The notes under the pieces are model-generated. The model was not told the origin of the DNA. It searched no databases and saw only the letters and a list, made by a program, of their open reading frames with translations. Shown piece by piece: positions 43,672-54,527 of a DNA stretch of 64,000 nt. Both the position numbers and the translations under genes were made by a program. How positions within the stretch are numbered: position 1 is the stretch's first letter; each line of letters begins with the position of its first letter. The stretch is from Craspedostauros australis (lineage: Eukaryota > Bacillariophyta > Bacillariophyceae > Mastogloiales > Achnanthaceae): positions 2,232,001 to 2,296,000 of the forward strand of contig JAMXDE010000004.1 in the NCBI GenBank assembly GCA_026770025.1. Direction: 5' to 3'.

Positions 43672-45000
43672 GTCATGTCAGGGTCTGAATTCGGCGCGCT
43701 TGAAGGAAAGCCGATGATCATCCACAAAGGCTTGTACAGGTTGCGAACATCCAGTGCAAGATTCCACGAGCACCTGGCATCATCATTCTGCAAACTTGGC
43801 TTCCAACCAACACAGTATGACAATAATCTGTGGATCAGATAACATGAAGACCACTATGAGATGATTGCTTCATATATTGATGACATCCTCATATTCAGCA
43901 GATCACCCATGGACATCATGAAGGTGCTGCAGGAGAAATACATCATGAAAGGAGTCGGGGTACCCATGTACTACCTCGGAGGCAACATCTCACAACTGGA
44001 TGACATCTGGCAGAAAGAAGGTGTGTTCACAGCGCTGTCTGCAAAGACATACACCGGAAGCGCATGTGAGAAGATTGAGACGCTACTGGGGAAATCCCTA
44101 CCAAAGGTGGCAACCCCGATGGCGGAATCATACCATCCGGAAACCGACGACAAAGATCTCCTGAACCCAGCAGAAAAGAGCAAATTCAGGAAACTCATTG
44201 ACAGTGCAAATTGGATCATCACTCTGGGCCGCTATGATGTGCAGTTCGCGACGATGGCACTGTCACGTTTCTCGATGATGCCACGCATTATCCACCTGAA
44301 AGCCATGACTCGAGTCTTCGGCTACCCCTCAAGACCCACCGGAACGGGATGCTGCTGTGTGATCCAACCCTACCGCAACACCCACAAGCAGATTCCGATG
44401 AACACAACAAGTGGCTTGAGTTCTATCCACAAGCAACTGAGGAGATGCCACACAACCAACCAAGGCCAAAGGGAAAACCAGCCAGAATCACAGTGTACGT
44501 GGATGCCGATCATGCACACGACATCTTGACACGCAGATCCGTCACAGGCATTGTAGCAAAGATCAACGGGATGGTGGTGCGCACGTTCTGCAAGCGACAG
44601 AAGACAGTGGAGTCGTCCACGTATGGTTCCGAGTTGGTGGCCGTGCGCATTGCCATGGATATGATCGTTGAGCTGAGGACAGCGCTCTGTGTCATTGGCG
44701 TTCCCATCGACGGACCTGCACTGCTCTTGGGTGACAACAAATCCGTGGTCATCAACATGACAATACCCACCAGCGTGCTCAAGAAGAAGCATTTTGGCAT
44801 CGCCTACCACCGCATCCGCGAAGCAATCGCTGCTAAAGCGGTGCAGTTCGTGCACATCTCATCGGAAGACAACGAAGCTGATTTGCTGACAAAACCCGTG
44901 GCAAAACACACGTTCTACCGCCTCATCCGCATGTCCCTATTCCGTCTACCAAAGCAACTTTCCAAAGCAAAGCGCGACACGAAGAAACCAGATCAGGCTG
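43672..45000 (+). pseudogene. Ty1/copia retrotransposon remnant: reverse transcriptase C-terminus and RNase H
   Basis: Conceptual reading from 43672 shows the copia RVT_2 region (EFGALEGKPMIIHKGLYRL, then SSARFHEHLA). An in-frame TAA is at 43840-43842, and the YIDD catalytic box (ASYIDDILIF) follows in the same frame. A frame break near 44325 (GGCTACCCCTC) moves the reading to another frame, where RNase H is intact in motif order: DADHAHD, ESSTYGSEL, LLGDNKSVV and EADLLTKP. Gag, protease, integrase and the N-terminal RT are missing, and no LTR pair was found. It is dead as an autonomous element. Confidence 0.88.
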
Positions 45001-45324
45001 GACATGGCAACCGCAAGCAGACCAAGACACTCGTGAAGGTGGTTAGGACCTCGCAGGTCTTCATCCTTGACACGTCCAAAAGGTGCGTATTGGAGCGAAA
45101 CCAGTCACGAGGACTCGGGTGAGTCACGAGCCGCAGAAACAGAACACTGGCGACACAAATCCGAGATCTGCTTCCTCGGGCCACACAGAAGTCTGCGACA
45201 TGGAAGCCACACAGAACACCAGCACCAACCAGAACATCAACACAACACAACACAACACAACACCCAAACTCACTCAACTCCTCAACCACCAACGCACAGA
45301 ACAAAGTCCCCATCATCATCCACC

Positions 45325-48125
45325 ATGGCGAGTTTCGTCGAGGCAAACAGCAACTTCGTTCTCAAGCTGAAGATCGAGATCGAGAATGGTGAGTTCGCAG
45401 GCTGTTGTCCATGCTCTGATGTTGATGTTGGTGTCCACGTTGCTGATGGCGTCTGAAGAATCTGTCCCGAATTTGTTCTGTGGCGTTGGTGTCAACAGCC
45501 TCCGCGTAGAATTCAGTACTCGTTGTACGCAAACATGGGGATCCTGGGTCTGGTTAACTCGTATCCCATCCTGCGGCATCACACACCAGCTTCTCACCAT
45601 CACCACCATCGCCACCACGATCGCTTGCCACTCCACCGACAACGACAATGCAAATGGCAATCGCAATGGCAATCGCGAATGATACGCTCTGAAACGCTCT
45701 GAAACGTTGCACAGGAGAAGCCCAATTCCGACGCGTGAAGCTTCCTCGCATCGCAGATGGCAACGGCGATGTGTCGTACAATGAGCTCTGCGGTCTCGCC
45801 GTGACCTTTGTCTTTCCAGATGCATCCTGCCCAAGCAACTACCATGTCATGTTGACGTACAAAGATGTCGATCAAGATGACGTGATCATCGCCTCTAACG
45901 AGGAGCTCCTCGATGCAGTGGAGCAGTTCGCTGACAAGGGCATCCTGCACATCACAGGCGAAGTGCGTCCCAAGAACCCCAATCACATCAACCACGCCAA
46001 GCCGCTGTCTCAATCGACCATTGCGCAGACACCCACCAAACCGGATGAGACCAATGAGCCTGCCTCCGACATTGCGGCTGCAGTACAAGCAGTAGCAACC
46101 GCAGCGGCAGCATTCGGCGGAGCAGATCAGAACGTCCTCGAGTCCTTCGTCGGCGAAATGGCAAACGCCGTCATCAACCTCGAAAAGGGACTTGCGCAAC
46201 CAGCCAAGGCAGCGTCAAAGGATGTCGCCAAGACAGCCAAGCAAGTCTCCCGTTCCGTGACCAGCAGCGTCGATGCTCTGTCCGCGCCGCTCACGAAGAA
46301 ACAGCCAACCAAAAAGCCCGCACCAAAGCCAGCGCCCAAGGCGAAAGAGGAGGCAGAGGAGCAGAAGGAGGAGGCCCGTCCCTTCATCCACGGCCGTCAT
46401 ACGTGCGACGGCTGCCTGTGCACACCTGTGGTGGGTCCCCGCTATCATGCGACCAACATCGACGGCTACGATCTTTGCCAGAAGTGCTACAACAACTACC
46501 ACGGCTCCGAACTCACATTGGAGCCTGTAGAAAGCCACCGTGATGCCAAATACCAGCAGCGCTGGTGGAACAAACACGAAGCTCGTCAACAGAGACTCAG
46601 CCGCGCCCGACGTCCAAGTTCGGGATCGGACAGCGGGAAGAAGAACGCCAAGTCCAAGAACGGCAACGCCAACCGCGGAGACACCACCCCACCATCAGCC
46701 ACAAACCCAGCCACACAAGCAAAATCTCCCACCGCACCTCCTAATGTCCACACGAAGGATCCAGCCCCAACGACAGAGGCCACAAATGCGAGCGTGAGCC
46801 TGAGCACAGAGATCCCCAATGTGCCCACCGACATCGAGACAGGCACTCCGGACAGTCTTCAACGCGCTGACGAAGTGCAAGCTGCAGAGCCACCGCCAGC
46901 ACCGGAGGCTCCAAAGGCCCCCGCTGAACTAGAGATGGAACCACAGAAGATTGTCTCGCAAGAGCCAGAGCCAGACATTGTTGTCGAATCACCAGCAGCA
47001 CCAGTCACCAAGGTCGCACCAACTGCGACGCTCATCGTCGACACCACCACTGCCGCCAGCGCACCTACCGTTGTCGTTGTCGAGACCGTCGACGAGGCCG
47101 CCTCGGAAGCGAACACCACCGAAGCCGCAGCAGCCGACACATCAGCAGCAGATGAAAAGACCAAGGTGGATGTGCACGGAGAAGTTGCCGAAGACGAGGG
47201 CGTCCCAGAAGTTCAGGCTGAGCCAGAGCCAGAACCATCCACCAATGAACAAGACGTAGAGACCGCTTCGTCTGCTTCAGCGAGCATCGCATTCATCGAG
47301 AAGAGCGACGCAACCACCGACAGCAATACGGATCAGCTTACCAATCCTGCTTCCTCATCCTCCGAAGCAAATGTCTCATTCAAGGAAGATGCCGTCGGCA
47401 GCGGCGAGCTCGCCGAAGCCATGGGGGATACCTTCGACACCGTGGCAACCGTCATCGACGAGATGCTAAGCGATACCTTGGGAAGCTGTGCCGATAACGT
47501 TGAGCCAGCAGCGGATGACGTTAGCCTCGCTCTTTCCGATGAAGAACCAACGTTGTACACTGGCGCCACAATCGTGGATGGCGCCGCAAGCACTGTGCGA
47601 TCGTCCGAGATGTTCGGCAGTGTTGGGTGTGAGTGGGAAGTCGTGACCACTGATGACTGTAACTCTGACGTCGCGGGGGGTAGCGGTGAGGCTGCCGATG
47701 CCTCCGCCGCCACTCGCAACGATGTGGGAGCCGCAGCCATTATGATGGGATCCGGATCCCTGGAGAACGACGACAGCACCAATTCTGACGAGGACGACGA
47801 AGACAGCCAGAGCAGCCAAAGCGAGGGTGACGACAGCACAACTTCTCCGACAACGTCCTCGGACGAGGATGGCTCCGAGTTCTCCATGCCGTCATCCGTG
47901 CCATCTGAGATGTCTTCCTTCGCCTCCTGCACGACTTCAAAAGTGACCACGGACCAGCGCACCGCATGGCAGTCGGAGCTGAGCAAGCCTGACGAGAATG
48001 GACCCATGGATGAGGATGCCTCCGCCAAAGCCCTCGAACGCGTCCAGGCCGCGAACATTGGAGCCGACAGTGATGAGCGACCCAGCCTCAACGGTGCCAC
48101 CACCTGGCTCTTTGGCAATTCCTAA
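45325..48125 (+). CDS. PB1-ZZ protein resembling p62/NBR1 selective-autophagy receptors (two exons)
   Basis: Exons are 45325-45388 and 45715-48125, giving 824 residues. A PB1 domain spans about residues 11-104, with Lys in FVLKLKI and the acidic OPCA box YKDVDQDDVIIASNEELL; the intron falls inside it. A ZZ zinc finger lies at about 250-300 (CDGC, CQKC). A long acidic, Pro/Thr/Ser/Ala-rich region follows. WEVV at 662-665, flanked by acidic residues, fits the LC3/ATG8-interacting W-x-x-L/V pattern. PB1 plus ZZ plus LIR is the layout of p62/SQSTM1 and NBR1, which polymerise and deliver ubiquitinated cargo to autophagosomes. No UBA domain or NBR1 FW domain is visible, so cargo recognition would have to differ. 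The start has good context (CACCATGG). It lies directly downstream of a copia remnant; an ACAACACAAC leader repeat precedes it. Confidence 0.82.
45389..45714 (+). other. Spliceosomal intron in the PB1-ZZ gene
   Basis: The 326-bp intron starts GTGAGTTC and ends GCACAG, phase 1. Splicing joins KIEIEN to GEAQFRRVKLP and completes the PB1 fold; reading through hits a stop. Confidence 0.8.
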
Positions 48126-48587
48126 GCTGAAGCAGACTAGGTGCAACCACCAACGGCCGGCCCCGTTGCAACCCAAAAGAGAGGGCGATCAACGCTCGAA
48201 ACTGAAATCACGCCAGTCCATTTTGAATCATGATTGATGGACCTATCCTTCATGATATCCGTAAGGAATTTTCGGGACTGGTGAATCCACTTAGCCGTAA
48301 GTGGATTTGCCAGTCCAATATTTGAGAAAATAACGACTACTTCGATTAGTTAATTTCAAACGATTTCTTTTGAGGCTCACGCTCGACATCCGATTCTCGT
48401 TTTACTCGTATCACTGCGTGTAAACTCCTCCTCATGGCTTCCTTGTGCTCTGTGTCAACTCATCCCTTTTGCCCACTACGTCTACCACGCGAGTGTTCAT
48501 GTATCATTCCAAGCACCTTCGTCTGTTGTTGTTTTCGAACAGCGTCATTTTGTGTTGTTCCCATGTATTATTCTTATCCTATGTATA
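48126..48587. other. 3' region of PB1-ZZ gene
   Basis: Presumed 3' UTR, containing the strong hairpin at 48275-48316. No gene. Confidence 0.5.
48275..48316. repeat. 19-bp-stem hairpin with GCCG loop
   Basis: GGACTGGTGAATCCACTTA (48275-48293), GCCG, then a 19-base arm at 48298-48316. All 19 positions pair as RNA, two of them G-U. It lies 150 bp after the PB1-ZZ stop. Confidence 0.85.
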
Positions 48588-49109
48588 CTAGCCATTATGT
48601 ATCTCGTTCAATTTGCGATTTCGTTTCTTTGTATTGCGTCCATGACTAATGATGCCTGCCAATCGGCCTTGAAGCCTGGCTTCCGCTGCAGCTCTTCGTG
48701 CCGCCTCCATTGCTTCATCGAGATTGACTGCCATGTGCCTGTGTTTGTTGCTTCTGTAGTTCGTGGCGCGGCGTTTGCATGCTTGAGGTTCCTCACTGGT
48801 ATTTGATGGAGCGGCATTGCCGACTGGTGGAGTGATGTTAAGGGTTGTTGGCGTCGAAATTCCTCCTATGTTCGACTCCACAGATGAAGCATCGTCTTTG
48901 TCGCTGTCGCTCTTGCTGTGATTGTTGTTGTTTGGTGGATTGGTTCCTTCTTTCTTCTCCCGAGCAAACTGCGCTTTCACTTTCTCAGCCCAGTCCACCC
49001 CTTCAGTGTGAGCGATGCGATGGCAGCAGTTCTGGATGACGATAGCATTGGCGAGCTTCGTTATGTTCATGAGAGTGACCGTGGGGGGATGCCGCATTTC
49101 TGCAACCAT
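48588..49109 (-). CDS. Hypothetical 173-residue protein (weak call)
   Basis: An open frame with protein-like composition: an amphipathic N-terminal half (AEKVKAQFAREKKE), an Asn/Ser/Asp linker, and a basic Ala/Arg-rich helix (EAARRAAAEARLQGRLAG). I recognise no domain. The start abuts the ATCACAGC minisatellite. It could be a real small gene, a transposon accessory protein, or chance. Confidence 0.3.
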   Translation of the reverse strand: MVAEMRHPPTVTLMNITKLANAIVIQNCCHRIAHTEGVDWAEKVKAQFAREKKEGTNPPNNNNHSKSDSDKDDASSVESNIGGISTPTTLNITPPVGNAAPSNTSEEPQACKRRATNYRSNKHRHMAVNLDEAMEAARRAAAEARLQGRLAGIISHGRNTKKRNRKLNEIHNG

Positions 49110-49116
49110 TCTCGCT

Positions 49117-49312
49117 TCACATCATTACAGCATCGCGACATCTCGGCATCACATCATTGCGACATCACAGCGTCGCAGCATCACAGCGTCGCAGCATCGC
49201 AGGATCACAGCATCGTAGCATCACAGCATCGCAGAATTGCAGCATCATATCATCATGGCATCACAGCATTGCAGCATCCCAACATTGCAACATCACAGCA
49301 TCAGATCACATC
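49117..49312. repeat. Minisatellite of CATCACAG/CATCGCAG units
   Basis: Roughly twenty degenerate units of 8-10 bp over 195 bp, interspersed with CATTGCAG and CATCATATCATC variants. Confidence 0.85.
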
Positions 49313-49957
49313 AGTCCAAGTTGCATCATTGTTGATCCCCCAAAGAAGCCATCAGGAAAGTGCACACCCCCCACAGGCACATTGCCATCCTTGCCCACAC
49401 ACAAGCCCCTTGCATACGACAGGTCGCCCAACAGCAGCTCACGGCCACATATCATATTCCTGAATGGTGTACCTTCCTCTGCCATCTTCTTTGGAGACAA
49501 CAACAGCACATCTAATTCTGAGCGAAGTCCAACCTACAGAGACTGCCATGGACACAATGAATCCTGCAACACCAGCAACATCTGGGGTAATCCTGATCTG
49601 CCTGCTTTGGACGCCACTGCCTCCTCATTGGACATTGATGCCAACCATCAGTCCTGCCATGACGATGCCACAAATGGCATCACAGTCAGCCCCATCCCTT
49701 TGCCAACACAAAAATCCTACACCAACAGCAGTACTACATCGGAGTTCTCCAGGGACAGCACCACCACACAAGGAAGTTTGGAGGGTTCTGCATGCTTCAC
49801 TGGTGATGACAGCAACCAGAGAACCATTCCACAACTGAATTTCCCTCCATTCCCAACACCAACAGATGGGCAATCCAGACACAATACTGTCATCTTCTCC
49901 AAAGAATCCACCAAGCCACCCTGGGATTCCTGCCATGCAGCCTCCCCAGGGTTTTAA
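49313..49957 (+). other. Long open frame of unknown meaning
   Basis: A frame open from 49157 to 49957 continues out of the minisatellite and encodes Ser/Thr/Pro/Asn-rich sequence with no motif known to me. It may be a transposon gag-like remnant or noncoding. Confidence 0.3.
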
Positions 49958-50636
49958 GAATTGGAGGTGCAACTTCGTAAGGATACCCATGATTGCCACA
50001 CCTCCCAAAGATTATTCACCACACCTTTCAGTCTTATCCATCACACTTGTGAGCCAAGATAAATGTGATTGATCTCAGTCCCAACAAGAAAAACAGCCTG
50101 TCCTCCTCGAACCAAGAAAAAACACGACATTGTAAGACAGGATGTCCCAACATCAAATCAAACAACATTGTCATAGGGGAAAGATTGATGACCAGCAGGC
50201 TTGTGATCACCCCATCTGGAGAATGACACACGTGCATCTCATGGACTGGAATATCGCATGATTGAACAATCAGAACAACTCAGAAAAGACATCAAGCTGA
50301 CATCAATCGTAAAACAGGTTTCACGGAATCAAGGACAAAACCTATGATCAGACAAATGCACGATTGTGGAATTGTACCACATGAATGTAGGCAATGACAA
50401 GAGTGATGATATGTATGATGAAGATGCATGATGGAAGACCTGATGAGATGCATGCAAGGAAACATGATGAAGACAACATGAATACAGCAGTATGACAAGA
50501 TGTTACTACAGGAAATGCCTGATATGAAATTGAAATTGAAAGAAATGAAGAGATTGAGCTCACAGTTCTAAAACGGTACGATCGAATAGCAGACTAGGTT
50601 CCTACTATCATAACCCTGGATTTCCAACACCAGGGG
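49958..50636 (+). repeat. Dispersed repeat family R2, copy a
   Basis: Diverged direct repeat of 61161-61891. Shared landmarks are GATACCCATGATT, ACAGCCTGTCCTCCTC, CAGTTCTAAAACGGTACGAT and the terminal block GGATTTCCAAC. It could be a solo LTR or the leader of a transposon. Copy a runs straight into the piggyBac remnant. Confidence 0.7.
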
Positions 50637-50674
50637 ACAACATCACCAGACATCTGGTACCTCTTCTTCACCCC

Positions 50675-51299
50675 ATGGCTCCTCCTCCATATACGCCCCT
50701 ACCCATTGGAAATCACAAGCCAAGATTTGCTGGCATTCGGAATTTGAAGACAACAGTGCACAGCCTTCTCGAGATCATTTTTCCACATACATTGATGGAA
50801 AGAATCCAACGGCATTCGCACAATCATCTGCAGAAGAGCGGCAGCATGGCCCCTGCCATCACAATTTCCGAGCTGTACACATTCCCGGCAATGCACTACT
50901 ACATGGGAGTACGGAACGCACCATCAAAAGAGGGACTATTGGCATGACACCTGCGTATCCGTCCCTACCAACACACTCATGACCCACTTGAGCAGGAATC
51001 GATATGGCATCATCTTCCAGCATATCCATTTCACTGCAGAGCTTCCAGATGATGACAACGGATCATCAGCATCTTCCACCACACCCATCAGCTTCGATGT
51101 CAATGAAGATGATATGCGGAGGAGTGCAGACAGTACCACCATTGCATCACGAAGTCAGCTATCATCCATCAGCACAACTTCATTGAAGGTGAACAGTGCA
51201 GAGTCCAAGGATACCGGAGCCTCCAATACGAAGCCACCAGCACAAAAGAAAGCCATATTAGCTCAAACTAGTATTCCCATTAGTCGTGTTAAGATATAG
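50675..51299 (+). pseudogene. PiggyBac transposase fragment, frameshifted and truncated
   Basis: Matches the N-terminal part of the intact piggyBac protein: FPHTLMERIQRHSHNHLQKS parallels its YFSRQLIESIQVHTNNHIF region, and FPAMHYYMGVRNAPSKEGL parallels its IYYYMGVFKAPAKRDYW region. A frame break near 50944 moves the reading to 50979-51299 (YGIIFQHIHFTAELPDDDN against YEVVWNHIHFTAVRG). The DDE core is missing. Confidence 0.85.
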
Positions 51300-51829
51300 T
51301 CTAGTTAGTCAACTGTCCAACTGCTCAGAATGTTTGAGCGAGATTGAAGCGTGACTCGATGTCGGTGGGATGGGGTCCCACGGGGTCCCACCGCACGAAT
51401 CATGCTCGACTTAGGACGAAATCGCTCGTCTGACCAATTGGGGATTGAGCGATCGTGCCATCCCACACCACTTATGGGTGTGACATGGGTCGTCCCGGAT
51501 GGACAAACGTACCAGACCGTTGAATGAACATCATTCCCCAAAAGCGATCGGAAGAGAGTGAACAACAAAACACTCTCTCTCCGGCCATCACGAAATTGAT
51601 GTCTCCTCTCTCGAATGGTAACATCGACACTGTGATGATTGCACGTGGGAGACTCAACGCTCCGCAATACCACTAGTAATAGAGATGATGCAGATCCAAC
51701 TATAATGGATGCTGCTCATCACCTGCTCACAATCCTTTTGAAAGTCTTGTTTGGATGCGTTACAGCTGTAAGACTAAGAAACACACACACCCACAACTTC
51801 ATCAACCTACTGCACTATCACAGATTGAT
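51300..51829. other. Unassigned, probably repeat-derived
   Basis: Follows the broken piggyBac fragment. It contains a short duplication GGGGTCCCACGGGGTCCCAC near 51372 and no gene. Confidence 0.45.
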
Positions 51830-52374
51830 CACCCTTTGGTGTACAGTAAGTTACCCTCGTTTTCATTTTCGTTCTATCAGCCTTCCCTTCCGGATCGTGT
51901 TCCACCAGCACACGAAAATCCAACTCTACGTAATGAAATAGCAAACAGAATACCAAACAACAACGCCGTCTCCCACGATTGCAAGGTATCCATCTACGGA
52001 ACTTGCCAACACACTTTGGGGTGTGCAATGTGGCAGAAACGTCCTGTGTTTCATGGAGTGGATAGATGGGGTGTATACAGAGCCATTGTTTTGTGCATTT
52101 TGAAGAAGTACAATGATGATGATGATCATGGGTGCTGAGTGGAGGGCAACATTGCCCAAAATGAAATTTACAATAAATTCTATATTAATTCAACTTCAAT
52201 ATTCTGAATCACCGATAGTCAGGTGTCTGAATTTACTGTTTAGATTTAATTGTAAATGATGTGTTGTTGAGATATAGCATGATAAACAGATATTTGGATG
52301 TTTTTGGGTGGGGTCTAGATTAGCCTACATATCACAACCCATCACCCACAAAACTCCACAACTAGTGTTATCGT
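51830..52374 (-). repeat. Mixed copy of repeat family R1 and the 48-bp-repeat subterminal region
   Basis: 51830-52020 is a diverged minus-strand match to R1 (42863 and 63270). 51990-52350 matches the DNA just inside the left 48-bp repeat (27620-28210). 52351-52374 repeats ACTCCACAACTAGTGTTATC and then departs. Confidence 0.65.
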
Positions 52375-52389
52375 GGCAATGCACACCCA

Positions 52390-53096
52390 TCACACAGTTT
52401 CTGTCTCATCATCCAACACAGCCTCACTTTCTGTGTTGGCCTTCATTGTGTGAGCATCACACCACATCTGGTCCAGTTCCTCTTCCTCTCTCTGCAACTC
52501 CTCTTCTCTTTGTTCCTCCTCTGTTTCAGCTGTTGCTGTTGCTGTTGCTGTTGCTTTGCTTGTTGTGTTGGTGTTGTGTGTTGTTTTGGTCTCTATCTTG
52601 ACAAGTGTAGTCTCCTTTTGTTTGCGTTGTTTGGCGTTGTACGCTGCAAACAACAACACTTTTACATGCTTTGGATTAGCATGTAGTTGCACATACCAGT
52701 CAGTTTTGGTTTTGTCATTATACATCAAGTGCTTGTGTGCTTTGTGTTTGGATGGTTTGTTTTTGGGTCTTTCATGGATGCTTCGCAGATGTTCTTCAAT
52801 TTCACCATAATGTAGCCTGGCAGATCCACTGGTTTGTGCATTGTTTTGCTTGCCCAGCCTTGCACTGCAAGTGGTGGGTGTTCTGTTTCCTTGGCCTGAT
52901 CTTGTAATGCAATGGTGTGATTGAATAGAATGTGTGCTTGTCTGTCTTCGATGGCTTTACCGAATGTGAGTGCCTTGCTCTTTGCAGCTGTGCGCCCAAT
53001 TTTGCGTGTCTTGTCCCTCTTCCTGGATGATTCCGACGTGATTGGCGGTTTGTCACACGTGTGCATTTCCAAGGAGAGATGCATGTAATAGAGCAA
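52390..53096 (-). pseudogene. Unknown charged protein gene with one frame break
   Basis: Two overlapping minus-strand frames (53096-52725 and 52728-52390) look like one protein of roughly 230 residues split by a 1-base indel in the A5 run near 52755. Joined conceptually it has a basic N-terminal half (SSRKRDKTRKIGRTAAKSK), a middle with KTDWYVQLHANPKHVKVLLF, a Thr/Ala repeat and a Glu-rich helix. No domain is recognised. It sits just outside the truncated 52374 repeat end, so it may be transposon-associated. Confidence 0.4.
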
Positions 53097-54527
53097 AACT
53101 AGTACCTACCTTAGAGAGAGAGACTACGAACCATCTGACCTGTCAGCATTCCAATAGATCAAATGCATACCTCACCGGCCCCCACGTTTGGGGACCGATC
53201 CAGAACATTGAAGCAGATCTTTGGAACCCGTGTCAAGGAACCAGAAGGGTTCCGATAACCAGGTCACTGACACCCATCATCGCCAAAAACGCTGACACAT
53301 GGAGACGGTGCCTCAGTAACGCACATCATCGACCCTTGTCTCTCACGGAACTCAGCCAAGGGATCTCGACCCACGGTACTTGGGCTACGTGACCCATACA
53401 CACTGTCACTCAGGACACCACAGGAGACCCTCCCCGCAGGGAAGAACCATAGCAATAATCTCATAATCCGCACGTTTCTTCACCCTCTACCAGTATTCTC
53501 AATTGACTACTTGTGGAACAGAAGACTCACGTTCAGACCACTTGCCAATCAAGCCTCTGCCCTACAGCTAACAACAGCCAACAAGACAACAGCCATTACG
53601 TTTGGGCTCTATTAGCATGTGCAAGGGTTAAATTGCGAAATGGTGCGAACACGGGTGTCACCCATAAGCAACCTACACTAGATGGAGCAATGCATGTGTA
53701 CGGTTGGATAAGCCTCATAATATTCATCTTTATGGGTTTGCCACCTCTATTTTTGGTTTCATGCGTGCAATGACTTGAGAAGATTCGTTCTTTGCCAACG
53801 GCGGAATGTCGAGTTTGGCTTTCTCGTGTCTGGGTGACAAAATCGTTGTTGGGTGTCGAATTAGTCGAATTAGTCGTACTAGTCGAATTTCCGTTTTGAT
53901 GATTTTCCGGGTGTCCCAGTTCCTGGAGAAACTGAGTCAAACACAACAGGAACAATTGAAACAACAGGACACCCTGATGCCACCAAATCGAACAACAAGC
54001 CAGCCGAAAACCACCATGCCAGCGACCCCAAGTTGTGGGATAATATGGTATCCGAGAATCACATGCGGGACTCAACTGGTATCCAAGACTCGAATCGATC
54101 GACTCGAAGGTATCCGAGAGTCAGACATGTGACACGATCGTATCCGAGACTGAGAAGGATCCCAGAAGCATAGCTCTACCGCCCCGCACAGTATACTACT
54201 TCAAATCGGATCCTGGAAGAGAGGCATGATTGGTTCAAAAGGTCCCGCCTACCAATGACACGGATGCACGATACATTCAAACCAAAAGAGGAGAAACTTC
54301 AGATAGCAATGCGAATGCCAAGCAACTCAATGAAGCAACATCCATACATAATTACACTCACAATTAGCAGCACAGTTACAATGCATTCCTAAGTTGCTAG
54401 TTGTCACCAGAGCCAAGCAGCGTCCTCGTCCAAACCAGGCGAGTCCACTGCTGGGAAACAACACAAGTGTGACCAACAACCGTGACAACCCACACCAATC
54501 CTGACGTATCCTGACATATCCTGACAA
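53097..54527. other. Unassigned DNA with short tandem motifs
   Basis: No gene supported. Small repeats are present: GAATTAGTC units near 53858-53890, GTATCCGAGA units near 54050-54150, and three 10-bp ATCCTGACxT units near 54498-54527. Confidence 0.45.

Noticed and set aside
49117-49312. CATCACAG minisatellite considered as a CRISPR-like array
   Set aside because: Units are 8-10 bp, contiguous and degenerate, with no spacers; eukaryotic context.
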